In this document: one piece after another, positions 17,414 to 27,605 of the stretch
How positions within the stretch are numbered: position 1 is the first letter of the stretch
How the letters are laid out: each line of letters begins with the position of its first letter
Assembly: GCA_019636445.1 (NCBI GenBank)
Contig: JAHBXO010000031.1
Coordinates: 1-64,000 of the forward strand
Direction: 5' to 3'
DNA from: Gemmataceae bacterium
GTDB lineage: Bacteria > Planctomycetota > Planctomycetia > Gemmatales > Gemmataceae
Length of the DNA stretch: 64,000 nt
Notes under the pieces: generated by a model
The model's input: only the letters and a program-made list of their open reading frames with translations
What the model was told of the DNA's origin: nothing
Database searches by the model: none
Program-made: the position numbers and the translations under genes

Positions 17414-18379
17414 ATGTCGCCATCCCGCAAGCGGCTGTGGCTCGCCGCGCAAGCCGTTCTCGCCCTCGCGATCCTCGTGGCGGTCGGGCGGCACTTCTGG
17501 AAATTGTTGGACGACGACGCGATCGCATCGCTGTCGATCGGCCCGCGCGCGTGGTACCTGATTCCCACCGGCCTGCTCTACCTCGGCGCCCACACGATCT
17601 GGGGAACCTACTGGTGGATGCTGCTGCGCCACCAGAAGGTGCAGGTGGCCTGGACGACGGGCGTGCGGGCGTATTACGTCAGCCAGTTCGGGAAGTACGT
17701 GCCGGGGAAGGTCTGGGTGCTGGTGCTGCGGATGATGATCCTGCACCATGTGCCCGGGGCGACGAAGCGCATCGTCGGCCTGACGGCGATGTACGAGACG
17801 CTGATCAACATGGCGGCGGGGGCGATGCTGGCGGCCGTGCTGATCCCGTACGCGGGCATCGGGGGCGAGTTCACCCAGGGCCGCGTCCCGTTCCTCATCG
17901 CGGCGGCCGCGCTCCCGCTCGGGCTGTTCGGCCTCGTGCGCCTGATCAACCGGATCACGCGGCTGAAATACGGTGCGGATGCGCAGGCCGTATCGAATAC
18001 GCCGTTGTGGCTGCTGCTGGTCGGCGTGGTTCAAACGGCTTGCGGTTGGTGTTTGCTCGCGTTGAGCCTTCGAATGATAACGTGGGTGCTCTGGCCCGCG
18101 GTCCCCGAGAATTACGCGACGGAACTGGTCAGCGTGACGGCATCGTACATCGTCGGGTTCCTGGCGTTCTTCATGCCCGGTGGAATCGGCGCCCGCGAGC
18201 TGGTGTTGCAGGAATGCCTGGCGTGGCGATTGTCGGGAATGGGCGGCAACCCGGCCGGCCATGCGGTCGTCATCGCCGTTCTCCTGCGGCTGGTCTGGAC
18301 CGCGGCGGAAGTGCTGGTCGCCGGATCGTTGTACCTCTCAACGAAACTGTTTCGTCGCAAGGTGGAGAACCCCCGATGA
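17414..18379 (+). CDS. Lysylphosphatidylglycerol-synthase-TM-like membrane protein (UPF0104 family)
   Basis: A 321-residue protein with about eight membrane helices. It has the YVSQFGKYVPGKVWVL segment and a later VGFLAFFMPGGIGARE segment typical of the AglD/UPF0104 family, the transmembrane part of lysylphosphatidylglycerol synthases, without the soluble aminoacyl-transfer domain. Members lacking that domain are often found next to polyprenyl-phosphate glycosyltransferases and are thought to assist lipid or lipid-sugar flipping. Here the stop codon overlaps the next gene by ATGA (18376-18379), and that gene is exactly such a GT2 enzyme. This supports a lipid-linked sugar role in the inner membrane. 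Confidence 0.85.
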   Translation: MSPSRKRLWLAAQAVLALAILVAVGRHFWKLLDDDAIASLSIGPRAWYLIPTGLLYLGAHTIWGTYWWMLLRHQKVQVAWTTGVRAYYVSQFGKYVPGKVWVLVLRMMILHHVPGATKRIVGLTAMYETLINMAAGAMLAAVLIPYAGIGGEFTQGRVPFLIAAAALPLGLFGLVRLINRITRLKYGADAQAVSNTPLWLLLVGVVQTACGWCLLALSLRMITWVLWPAVPENYATELVSVTASYIVGFLAFFMPGGIGARELVLQECLAWRLSGMGGNPAGHAVVIAVLLRLVWTAAEVLVAGSLYLSTKLFRRKVENPR

Positions 18380-19326
18380 AGCCGGCCCCCGTGGCGAATC
18401 TGCTGTCGCTGGTCATCCCGGTCTACAACGAGCGGGAGAGCCTGGCCGTGCTCTGCGACGAGATCGAGACGGCGACGCGCCCGCTGAACCGCGAGATCGA
18501 AATCCTGTTCGTGGACGACGGCAGCCGTGACGGTTCGTGGGCCACGATTTGCGAGCTGGCGGCGAAGGATCCGCGCGTCCACGGTTATCGCTTCCGTCGG
18601 AACTTCGGCAAGGCCGCCGCGCTCAACGCGGGCTTCGCCCGCGCCGCCGGCGACATCGTCATGACGCTCGATGCCGACCTGCAGGACGACCCGAAGGAGA
18701 TTCCGCGCTTCCTCGCCGAAGTGCAGAAGGTCGACGTCGTCAGCGGTTGGAAACAGGTGCGCCACGATCCGTGGCACAAGGTCTTCCCCAGCCGCGTTTT
18801 CAACGGCATGGTGTCGTGGCTGACGGGTGTTAAACTCCACGACCACAACTGTGGTTTCAAGGCCTACCGGGCCGAGGCGATCCGCGAGGTACGCCTCTAC
18901 GGCGAGTTGCACCGCTTCGTGCCGGTGCTGGCGGCGGCGGAGGGCTTCACCACGGGCGAGATCGCCGTGCAGCACCGGGCGCGGAAGTTCGGCCGATCGA
19001 AGTTCGGCGCCCGACGGTTTCTCAAGGGTTTCCTGGACCTGCTCGCCGTCTGGTTCCGCACGAATTTCGGATACCGCCCCATGCACGCCTTCGGCACGTT
19101 CGCGGTCGTGCTCGCGCTCGTCGGCGTCGTGCTGCATCTCGCCCTGTACTTTCTGCCATTGGGATCGACGATCCCCGGCCTGCTCGGAATCTTCCCGGGG
19201 CTGCTCTACCTGCTCGCGGGGCAATCGATGCTCTGCGGCTGGATGGCGGAACTCACGCTCGCCCGTTCCCCGTCGATCGAACCGTATCGGATCGACGAAA
19301 CCACCCATCCGAAGCCGACGTCGTGA
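18376..19326 (+). CDS. Polyprenyl-phosphate GT2 glycosyltransferase (GtrB/DPM1-like)
   Basis: A 316-residue enzyme with an N-terminal GT-A domain and C-terminal membrane anchors. SLVIPVYNERESL opens the nucleotide-binding fold, FVDDGSRDGSW follows, and TLDADLQDDP supplies the D-x-D metal site. HNCGFKAYRAEAI and the HRARKFGRSKFGARRF segment are diagnostic for the dolichyl/undecaprenyl-phosphate sugar transferases (DPM1, GtrB, ArnC). Two hydrophobic helices occur at about 235-295. The enzyme should transfer a sugar from a nucleotide donor to undecaprenyl phosphate on the cytoplasmic face. Start ATG overlaps the previous stop by 4 bp, and its stop overlaps the next ATG by 1 bp (TGATG), so the three genes form a coupled unit. 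Confidence 0.9.
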   Translation: MKPAPVANLLSLVIPVYNERESLAVLCDEIETATRPLNREIEILFVDDGSRDGSWATICELAAKDPRVHGYRFRRNFGKAAALNAGFARAAGDIVMTLDADLQDDPKEIPRFLAEVQKVDVVSGWKQVRHDPWHKVFPSRVFNGMVSWLTGVKLHDHNCGFKAYRAEAIREVRLYGELHRFVPVLAAAEGFTTGEIAVQHRARKFGRSKFGARRFLKGFLDLLAVWFRTNFGYRPMHAFGTFAVVLALVGVVLHLALYFLPLGSTIPGLLGIFPGLLYLLAGQSMLCGWMAELTLARSPSIEPYRIDETTHPKPTS

Positions 19327-20810
19327 TGCCAGCCGATGCCACCGCCGACCTGCGCCGTTCGTTGTACCTCGTGCTCACGTGGGTGGCCGTGGCCATCGCG
19401 GCGGGGCAGGTGATCGGCGTCGAAAACTTGTATGAACCGAGCCGGTACAAGCCGGCGGCGGGGAAATTCGGCGCGGACCGGGCGCCGTTGTTCGTGCCGC
19501 CGCGGGCGTGGCCAACGGAGCGGCCGGAACCGACGCCGATGTTCGGCTCCAACGACCGTTCGCGCTGGGCGACGGTGCGGGCGCTTGTGGACGACGGTAC
19601 ATTCGTGGTCGGCCGGCGGCGGAACTTCGACGTGAAAGAGCCGCCATACCAGGACGAAGGGATCATCTTCGAGAGTGGCTGGGAAGCGGTCGACAAGATC
19701 ATGGACCCGAAGACGGGCGAGTTTTACTCCACGAAGCCGCCGCTCTTCTCGGTGATGGTGGCGAGCGAATACTGGGTGCTCAAGAACCTGCTCGGCTGGC
19801 AGTTCAATCGGGACAAGTGGCCGATCGTCGTCACGGTGCTGCTGACGGTGAACGTGCTGCCGTTCGCGATCTATCTGATTCTCCTCGCGCGATTGATCGA
19901 GGACCACGGCGCGAACGATTTCGCGAAGGTGGCGACGTTCGCGGCCGCGGCGTTCGGTACGTTCGTGACGACCTTCGCGGTGACGTTGAACAACCACACG
20001 CCGGCGATCTGCTGCGCTTTGTTCGCGCTCTACCCGATCCTGCGGAAACGCCCGGCGGGCACGGCGGAGTCGCCTCTCGATTTATTCTTCAGCGGTTTCT
20101 TCGCGGGGCTGACGTTCACCTTCGAACTTCCGGCGGCGGCGTTCGTGGCGGCGCTCGGCGTCCCGCTTCTACTGGCCCGACCCAAGGCGGCGCTGACGGC
20201 GTTCCTGCCCGGCGTGCTGATCCCGATCCTCGCGCTGCTCGCCTGCAACTACTGGGCGATGGGCACGCTCTCGCCGGCCTACGCCGAATTCGGCAACACC
20301 TGGTACCGCTACCCCGGCAGCCACTGGCTCAAGGCCGACGATCCGAACGCCCGCGGCATCGACTTCAACCGGCAACCGACGGCGGTGTACGCCTTCAACC
20401 TCCTTCTCGGCCATCACGGCTGGTTCAGCCTCACGCCGGTCTGGGCGATCGCGCTTTACGGTCTGATCCGAATGGCGCGAAACGAAAGCGAACCGCGCAT
20501 ACGCTGGTTAGGACGCCTCGCGCTCGTCGTCTCCCTCGTGGTGTTCGCGTTCTACCTGACTCGCACCAAGAGCTACAACTATGGCGGGAACACTGCGGCC
20601 GCACGCTGGCTGCTCTGGCTGACGCCGGCGTGGCTCTTCGGCCTGCTCGTCGGTGCCGGCCGCATCGCCGAGCGCCGCTGGGGCCGCTGGCTCGTCGCGG
20701 CCGCTCTCGGATTCTCCGTGCTCTCGGTCTTCTACCCGTCCACGAACCCGTGGCGGTCGCCCTGGCTCCTGCAACTGGCCGAAACCCTTGACTGGGTCCA
20801 CTACGGTTGA
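19326..20810 (+). CDS. GT-C type multi-spanning membrane protein (GT39/PMT-like)
   Basis: A 494-residue membrane protein. The ATG at 19326 overlaps the preceding stop; a GTG 3 bp earlier is less likely. One N-terminal helix (YLVLTWVAVAIAAGQVIG) is followed by a large periplasmic loop, then at least nine helices. The loop before TM2 contains YSTKPPLFSVMVASEYWVL, which matches the STKPP.L segment of GT39-like proteins in planctomycetes that use lipid-linked sugars. With the flippase-like and GT2 genes upstream it would take a sugar from polyprenyl phosphate and add it to a protein or glycan outside the membrane. I do not see a clean N-terminal D-D/D-E catalytic pair next to TM1, so enzymatic activity is inferred. 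Confidence 0.78.
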   Translation: MPADATADLRRSLYLVLTWVAVAIAAGQVIGVENLYEPSRYKPAAGKFGADRAPLFVPPRAWPTERPEPTPMFGSNDRSRWATVRALVDDGTFVVGRRRNFDVKEPPYQDEGIIFESGWEAVDKIMDPKTGEFYSTKPPLFSVMVASEYWVLKNLLGWQFNRDKWPIVVTVLLTVNVLPFAIYLILLARLIEDHGANDFAKVATFAAAAFGTFVTTFAVTLNNHTPAICCALFALYPILRKRPAGTAESPLDLFFSGFFAGLTFTFELPAAAFVAALGVPLLLARPKAALTAFLPGVLIPILALLACNYWAMGTLSPAYAEFGNTWYRYPGSHWLKADDPNARGIDFNRQPTAVYAFNLLLGHHGWFSLTPVWAIALYGLIRMARNESEPRIRWLGRLALVVSLVVFAFYLTRTKSYNYGGNTAAARWLLWLTPAWLFGLLVGAGRIAERRWGRWLVAAALGFSVLSVFYPSTNPWRSPWLLQLAETLDWVHYG

Positions 20811-20827
20811 ACGAGGATCGTGCGGCG

Positions 20828-22753
<1,926 letters not shown>

Positions 22754-22863
22754 CCGGTACAACCGGCACGTTCCCCGCCGACAGCGCCGTCGAAACGATG
22801 GCAGGGCGTTCCGGGGTCGGCGCACCGCGCGGTAGGATGGTGGTTCCGGCTGGAGTCCGCACC

Positions 22864-23859
22864 ATGGCAACGCCCCGTCGCGGTTTCACGCTCATCGAGC
22901 TGCTCGTCGTCATCGCGATCATCGCCGTGTTGATCGGCCTGCTCCTGCCCGCCGTGCAGAAGGTGCGCGCCGCCGCCGCGCGCATCAAGTGCACCAACAA
23001 CCTCAAACAGATCGCCCTCGCCGCGCATGCGCACGAGTCCAGCACCGGCGTGTTCCCTGTCGGCCTCGCACACCCCGGCCGCAATGGCCGCTATACTTCG
23101 CTCTTCGTCGAACTCCTGCCGCACCTCGAACAGACCGCACTGTACGCGAACTGGAATTTCACCAGCCCGAACGCGAACTACGCGGGGGCGACGGCCCCCG
23201 GCGCAGCCCCGCTTGGCGTGTTCCTTTGCCCGGCCGAATCGGTGCCGTCCACGCCGCTCACGTTCGGTAGCACCACGGCGGGTCGTTCCACCTACGCCGG
23301 CAACGGCGGCTCGCGATCGTTCCCGCCGACCCAGGCGACGGCCGACGGCATGTTCCACGAGACCGGTCCGAGCGCGCTACCCGTCCCCAACCGCAACGCC
23401 GTGCGCCACGGCGACGTAATCGACGGCACCTCCAACACGCTCTTCTTCGGCGAACGCATTCCCGAGGACGGACCGATGAACTCTTGGCATGGGGCGACCA
23501 TCAACCCGCCGCCGAATCCGCCAATCCAAAGTTCGAACCTCTACATGCTCTGGTCCGCGCCGCCGTCGCCATGGGCGGTCGCGCACGTAACGTGCGGCGC
23601 CTCCGCGACGATCAATTTCAAGTTTCCGGCCGTCTACGATCCGGGTTCATACTTCCCGAACCCGCCACCGATGATCGACTGGGCGCAGCTCGCGCCGGCC
23701 TGGAACGCGCGCGTGTCGAGTTGGGGTAGCCAGCACACGGGCGGAGCGAACTTCGCGTTCGTCGATGGCGGCGTCCGGTTTGTCCGCGACACGATTCCGC
23801 TGCCGACGCTCGCCGCCGTGAGCACCCGGGCCGGTGGTGAAACGCTTTCGATCGACTGA
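22864..23859 (+). CDS. DUF1559 pseudopilin-like protein (H-X9-DG family)
   Basis: A 331-residue prepilin-like protein typical of Planctomycetes. ATG at 22864 gives [19 protein letters not shown], a class III leader cleaved after Gly7, with Glu at +5 of the mature protein and one hydrophobic helix. The body has the family blocks [30 protein letters not shown] and a C-terminal [12 protein letters not shown], which is the H-X9-DG motif. These proteins are present in very many copies in planctomycete genomes and are thought to be secreted or assembled through a type II/IV-pilus-like apparatus. The specific role is unknown. Confidence 0.93.
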   Translation: MATPRRGFTLIELLVVIAIIAVLIGLLLPAVQKVRAAAARIKCTNNLKQIALAAHAHESSTGVFPVGLAHPGRNGRYTSLFVELLPHLEQTALYANWNFTSPNANYAGATAPGAAPLGVFLCPAESVPSTPLTFGSTTAGRSTYAGNGGSRSFPPTQATADGMFHETGPSALPVPNRNAVRHGDVIDGTSNTLFFGERIPEDGPMNSWHGATINPPPNPPIQSSNLYMLWSAPPSPWAVAHVTCGASATINFKFPAVYDPGSYFPNPPPMIDWAQLAPAWNARVSSWGSQHTGGANFAFVDGGVRFVRDTIPLPTLAAVSTRAGGETLSID

Positions 23860-24014
23860 GACCGGATTCACTTTCCCATCCTGCCAACGGAATCGCCTGC
23901 CCTTGCCGGCACAGCGGTTCGCCGCTACATTTCCCGTTCGGCCCTCAATTTGGTTCGCCGGCTCTCGCGCGATCGGCCGACGCGCGGCAAGGCCCGGCGA
24001 GGGAGTGACGGAAC

Positions 24015-25349
24015 GTGACGGAAACCCTCATCGACCTGCGCGCGCTCCTCGTCGAGCGCGAGGAATTCGAAGGCAGCATGGTCTCCCGCCTGCGCGAGGG
24101 CCTGGCCCAAGCCCCGGCGCAAATCCGCAACCTGCGTGAGATCCACGACCTGCTCCAGAAACGGCTCGTCGCCAGCGCCGGCGCCCAGCAAAAGAAAATC
24201 CATTTGAAGATCGGGGTGACACAGTTCTACCTCGGCCACATGGACAAGGCGATCGAACACCTGAAGCAGTCCGAAGGGCCGCTGGCGGCGTTCTTCCTCG
24301 GTCGGGCGCACAACGCGAAGCAGGAATACGACGAAGCACTCAAGGCCTTCGACAAGGCCGAGAAGAGCGGCTACGCGGCGCAGCAGGTTCAACTGCAACG
24401 CGCCGGCGTCCTCCGCCAGCAGGGCCACGCAACGGAAGCCCGCGCCATTCTGGCGAAGGTCAAGGACATGGCCACGCACAACGCCGAATACCACTATCAG
24501 GAAGGCGCGCTCGCGGAAGGCGAGGGCGATGTGATCCGCGCCACCAAGAGCTACGAACGCGCCGCCGACCTCGACCCGGCCCACTCCGGCGCGCTCTTCC
24601 GCCTCGGTTTCCTCAACGACCTGGCCGGGAACGATCACGACGCGATCAGCTACTACGAGCGCTGCCTCAAGCATCCGCCGGTCAGCAAAGGCACGCTCTA
24701 CAACCTCGGCGTGCTCTACGAGGACGCCGGCATCTACGACAAGGCCGCCGACTGCTACCGCCGCCTCAAGAAGGCCGACCCGCACGACGAACGCGCCCGC
24801 CTCTTCACCAAGGACGCGGAAGCCTCGCTCTCGCAGTTCTACAGCCCGGAAGACGAGAAGGTGAGCATGCAGTGGAAGCAGGTGATGGAAGTGCCCATCA
24901 CCGACTTCGAACTGTCCGTGCGCAGCCGGAACTGCCTGAAGCGGATGAACATCAAGACGCTCGGGGACCTGACGCGCATCAGCGAACCGCAACTGCTCGC
25001 CAGCAAGAACTTCGGCGAAACTTCGCTGGAGGAAATAAGGGCGATCATGAATCAGAAGGGCCTGCGCATCGGCCAGTCGCTCGAACAGGGCCAGGCGCAC
25101 GAGTTCAAGCTCCGTCCGCAAACGAACCTGTCGGCGGAAGAACAGGCACTCATGGCCAAGCCGGTCAGCGATCTGAACCTGTCGGTCCGGGCACGCAAGT
25201 GCATGAACCGCCTGCAGATCACCACGGTCGGCGAGTTGTGCCAGCGGACGTCGGACGAACTGATGGAAGCCAAGAACTTCGGCGTCACTTCGCTGACGGA
25301 AGTCAAGGAAAAGCTGACCGCGATGGGACTGAAGCTTCGCGGGGACTGA
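24015..25349 (+). CDS. TPR protein with two C-terminal RNA polymerase alpha-CTD-like domains
   Basis: A 444-residue cytoplasmic protein starting at a GTG (VTETLIDLRALL). Residues about 60-280 are TPR repeats (YLGHMDKAIEHLKQSEGPL, EYDEALKAFDKAEKSGY, GALFRLGFLNDLAGNDHDAI, YNLGVLYEDAGIYDKAADCY). Two helix-hairpin-helix modules of the RNA polymerase alpha C-terminal domain follow at about 294-353 (PITDFELSVRSRNCLKRMNI, then NFGETSLEEI) and 383-441 (PVSDLNLSVRARKCMNRLQI, then NFGVTSLTEV). In module 1 the residues matching E. coli R265, N268, C269, G296 and S299 are kept, while the K298 position is Thr; in module 2 R265 is kept and N268 is Lys. Proteins with TPRs and alpha-CTD modules are known in planctomycetes, but their function is not established. 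It could bind UP-element-like DNA or contact sigma factors or polymerase. A strong palindromic terminator follows. Confidence 0.9.
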   Translation: MTETLIDLRALLVEREEFEGSMVSRLREGLAQAPAQIRNLREIHDLLQKRLVASAGAQQKKIHLKIGVTQFYLGHMDKAIEHLKQSEGPLAAFFLGRAHNAKQEYDEALKAFDKAEKSGYAAQQVQLQRAGVLRQQGHATEARAILAKVKDMATHNAEYHYQEGALAEGEGDVIRATKSYERAADLDPAHSGALFRLGFLNDLAGNDHDAISYYERCLKHPPVSKGTLYNLGVLYEDAGIYDKAADCYRRLKKADPHDERARLFTKDAEASLSQFYSPEDEKVSMQWKQVMEVPITDFELSVRSRNCLKRMNIKTLGDLTRISEPQLLASKNFGETSLEEIRAIMNQKGLRIGQSLEQGQAHEFKLRPQTNLSAEEQALMAKPVSDLNLSVRARKCMNRLQITTVGELCQRTSDELMEAKNFGVTSLTEVKEKLTAMGLKLRGD

Positions 25350-25359
25350 GAGACGAGAC

Positions 25360-25387
25360 GCCCGCGGACGATCGATCGTCCGCGGGC
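25360..25387. terminator. Bidirectional hairpin between convergent genes
   Basis: A perfect 28-bp palindrome centred on ATCGAT can form a 12-bp GC-rich stem with a 4-nt loop. It lies 10 bp after the stop of the TPR/alpha-CTD gene and 10 bp before the stop of the convergent thioredoxin gene. No clear T-tract follows, so it may act as a factor-assisted or bidirectional terminator. Confidence 0.75.
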
Positions 25388-25397
25388 CTGTTCGTGA

Positions 25398-26543
25398 TTA
25401 CTGCTGATATCGTTGAATCGCCTTTTCCACCGCGGCCTTCGTCCGCTCGTCGTCGCCCGCCAGCTTGCGGGCCTTGTTGGCGAATTCCTCCGCCTTCTCC
25501 TTCTTTCCGGCCGCGTAATACGCCTCGACCGCACCGAGCAGGCTGCCCAGGTCGCCATCGCCCTGCAGCTTGAGGATCTCCTCCGCCGCAGCGGTCGCGT
25601 AGCCGATGTGCTTCCGGTCCGGATTGAGTGCCTTGACGGACCAGAAGCTCCGAATCTGGCCGAGGGTCTGGGTGTCCTTGGCCTGAACCGATTTCTTGTG
25701 AAGATCGTCGGTCAGTTTCGCGGCGGCGTCGAACTCCCGCGCCTGGAGAGTCACCGCGAGCTTCACGGCGTCGAAGACCGGTTGCTTCGCCTTGTGTGGC
25801 CACTTCTTCTCGTAGTTCGGCAGCACACGCAGGACTTCCTTGGCCGCCTCAGCTGCGGCGTCGCCCACGGCCTTCGTGATCACTTCGGCACCCTTGCCCG
25901 CGTTCGCCTTCTCGGCGCGGGTCGCGGCATCCTGAACCAGATTCAAAATGTCGTCCAGTTCCGCCTTTTCCTTTTCAATCTCGTCGATGCTCGCCTGACC
26001 CTTCCACTCCCCGGCAAAGACACGGGGCAGGACATCGTCCAGATCCGACGGATGGCCGATGAATGCCAGTTTGCCCGCCGCGTCCACCACGAACGACGAC
26101 GGCAGGCTGTCGGTACCGGAGTTCTCGCGCCAGGCGGTGTTCACCGCGTCCGTCGCGCAGAACGCGAAGGGGAAGGGGAACTTCGACCCGCGCTTCTTCA
26201 GGAAGTCCGTGACTGATTCGAGGTTGTTGCCGTCCTCGTCCGCAGTCGTGACGGCGATGACCTGCAAGCCCTTCTTCGCATATTCCTCCTGCAGGTGGGC
26301 CAGGTGCGGCATGCTCTGGATGCACGGCCCGCACCAGGTGGCCCAGAACTCCACCACGTAGACCTTGCCCTTCTCGAACTTGGTCTCGCTGCCTTGCAGC
26401 CACTTCGCGCCGGTGAGGGCCGGAACGTCGTCGCCAAGCCAGAACTTGGGCCGCTTGGGGTCGTCCTTCTTCGCGCTGTCCTGCGCCGAACAGCCGACGC
26501 CGAAGGCGAGCAGAAGAAACAGGGCGTGGGGGAAGATTCGCAT
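25398..26543 (-). CDS. TlpA/ResA-like thioredoxin lipoprotein
   Basis: A 381-residue exported thiol-redox protein. The N-terminus MRIFPHALFLLLAFGVGCSA has a lipobox-like FGVGC, so it is probably a lipoprotein. The thioredoxin fold (about 35-185) contains the redox motif WATWCGPCIQSMPHL and cis-proline loop SLPSSFVVDAAGKLAFIG. A helical C-terminal half of about 190 residues, rich in Lys/Ala/Glu, is not part of the thioredoxin fold and has TPR-like spacing (AVEAYYAAGKKEKAEEFANK). Planctomycetes have many such TlpA-like fusions; they reduce or oxidise periplasmic protein disulfides or help cytochrome c maturation. The gene stands alone between a convergent neighbour and the DUF3592 gene. Confidence 0.88.
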   Translation of the reverse strand: MRIFPHALFLLLAFGVGCSAQDSAKKDDPKRPKFWLGDDVPALTGAKWLQGSETKFEKGKVYVVEFWATWCGPCIQSMPHLAHLQEEYAKKGLQVIAVTTADEDGNNLESVTDFLKKRGSKFPFPFAFCATDAVNTAWRENSGTDSLPSSFVVDAAGKLAFIGHPSDLDDVLPRVFAGEWKGQASIDEIEKEKAELDDILNLVQDAATRAEKANAGKGAEVITKAVGDAAAEAAKEVLRVLPNYEKKWPHKAKQPVFDAVKLAVTLQAREFDAAAKLTDDLHKKSVQAKDTQTLGQIRSFWSVKALNPDRKHIGYATAAAEEILKLQGDGDLGSLLGAVEAYYAAGKKEKAEEFANKARKLAGDDERTKAAVEKAIQRYQQ

Positions 26544-26612
26544 GGCAGTCCTGAAGAGGAGGAAATCGGCCGGATGTCCGTATCCGGGGATACCGGAATT
26601 GTAGGCGGATTC

Positions 26613-27599
26613 TTACGTCTGGCGGAAGCCGACTCCGACGAAGCCGGTCAGCCAGCTGGCGGCGGCCTCCGCGGCGATCCGATCGCTCCACGACGCGAGC
26701 CGGACGGTCGTGCGGTTCGGGCCGTATCGCAAGGCGACGAAGTACGAGACCGTATCCTTCTTCTTGCGAAGGAAATCGGTGTCCCACTCGACGGCAAAGC
26801 CGTGAACGTCGCTTCGCGGAACAACCAGGCCGTGGCGAGGCAGGGCCAGGGTGTCCTCCCGTTCGATCCATTCGAGGGCGACGCGGCGGGCGAAACGGCG
26901 CGCGATCAGCCAGACCAGCATTGGTCCGGCGACCCAGGCGGCAACCATCAGTTCGAGCGGCGGATCGAATTGCGTGGGCAGGCCGATCGCGAAGACGCCG
27001 CCGAAGCCGATGACGAACATGCCGATGGCGAAATAGCCCCAGTGGCAACGGGCATCGGGCCGGAATTGCCAGCCGGCATCGGTATGGACGACCACGCGTG
27101 GATCGTCCGAGTCGAAGGACGGACGTTTGCGGCGGAGCATGCCGACGAGACCCGCCCAGGCGACGACGTTGAACGGCAGGAGAAACCAGAGCGCGAGAAG
27201 ATCCGAACCGATCGGACCTTTCACCAGAACGGCATCGGAGGGATTGGCGGGGTCGTAATAAACCGGGACTTCCTTGCCCACGGGAAAGGCCGCGGCGTGT
27301 CGCTCCGCCGTGCCGGTGTTCGAACCGACGATGTTCGTGCGAAACCGCGTTCCTTTCAATTCACGACCATCGACGGAGTAAGTGTACGTCACGGCCAGGT
27401 AGCGGCTTTTCCGCTTCCCCTGAATCTCGCTGGAGGTGATGGTGCCGGTGGTCTCCGAATAATTCAGCGTGAGGGCCTGCCGGCCCGCACTCAGGAGGAA
27501 CATCCCGTCGGCGTAGAAGATCCCCCCGCACCAGACGAGGAGGAAACCCCAGGTGAATAGCCAGGCGCAGCCGCTCTTCTCGCCGGTGGATTCGGGCAT
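26613..27599 (-). CDS. DUF3592-domain membrane protein
   Basis: A 328-residue inner-membrane protein. TM1 is at about residues 12-35, followed by a beta-rich outer region with a DUF3592-like pattern (TTGTITSSEIQGK, LAVTYTYSVDGRELKG, VPVYYDPANPSDAVL), then TM2 (LLALWFLLPFNVVAWAGLVG), two further helices at about 195-250 (YFAIGMFVIGFGGVFAIGL; MVAAWVAGPMLVWLIA) and a soluble C-terminus. The YDP-NP block is the best family marker. Function unknown. It starts 6 bp after the sulfatase stop and is probably translated from the same message. Confidence 0.8.
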   Translation of the reverse strand: MPESTGEKSGCAWLFTWGFLLVWCGGIFYADGMFLLSAGRQALTLNYSETTGTITSSEIQGKRKSRYLAVTYTYSVDGRELKGTRFRTNIVGSNTGTAERHAAAFPVGKEVPVYYDPANPSDAVLVKGPIGSDLLALWFLLPFNVVAWAGLVGMLRRKRPSFDSDDPRVVVHTDAGWQFRPDARCHWGYFAIGMFVIGFGGVFAIGLPTQFDPPLELMVAAWVAGPMLVWLIARRFARRVALEWIEREDTLALPRHGLVVPRSDVHGFAVEWDTDFLRKKKDTVSYFVALRYGPNRTTVRLASWSDRIAAEAAASWLTGFVGVGFRQT

Positions 27600-27605
27600 G
27601 GTTCG

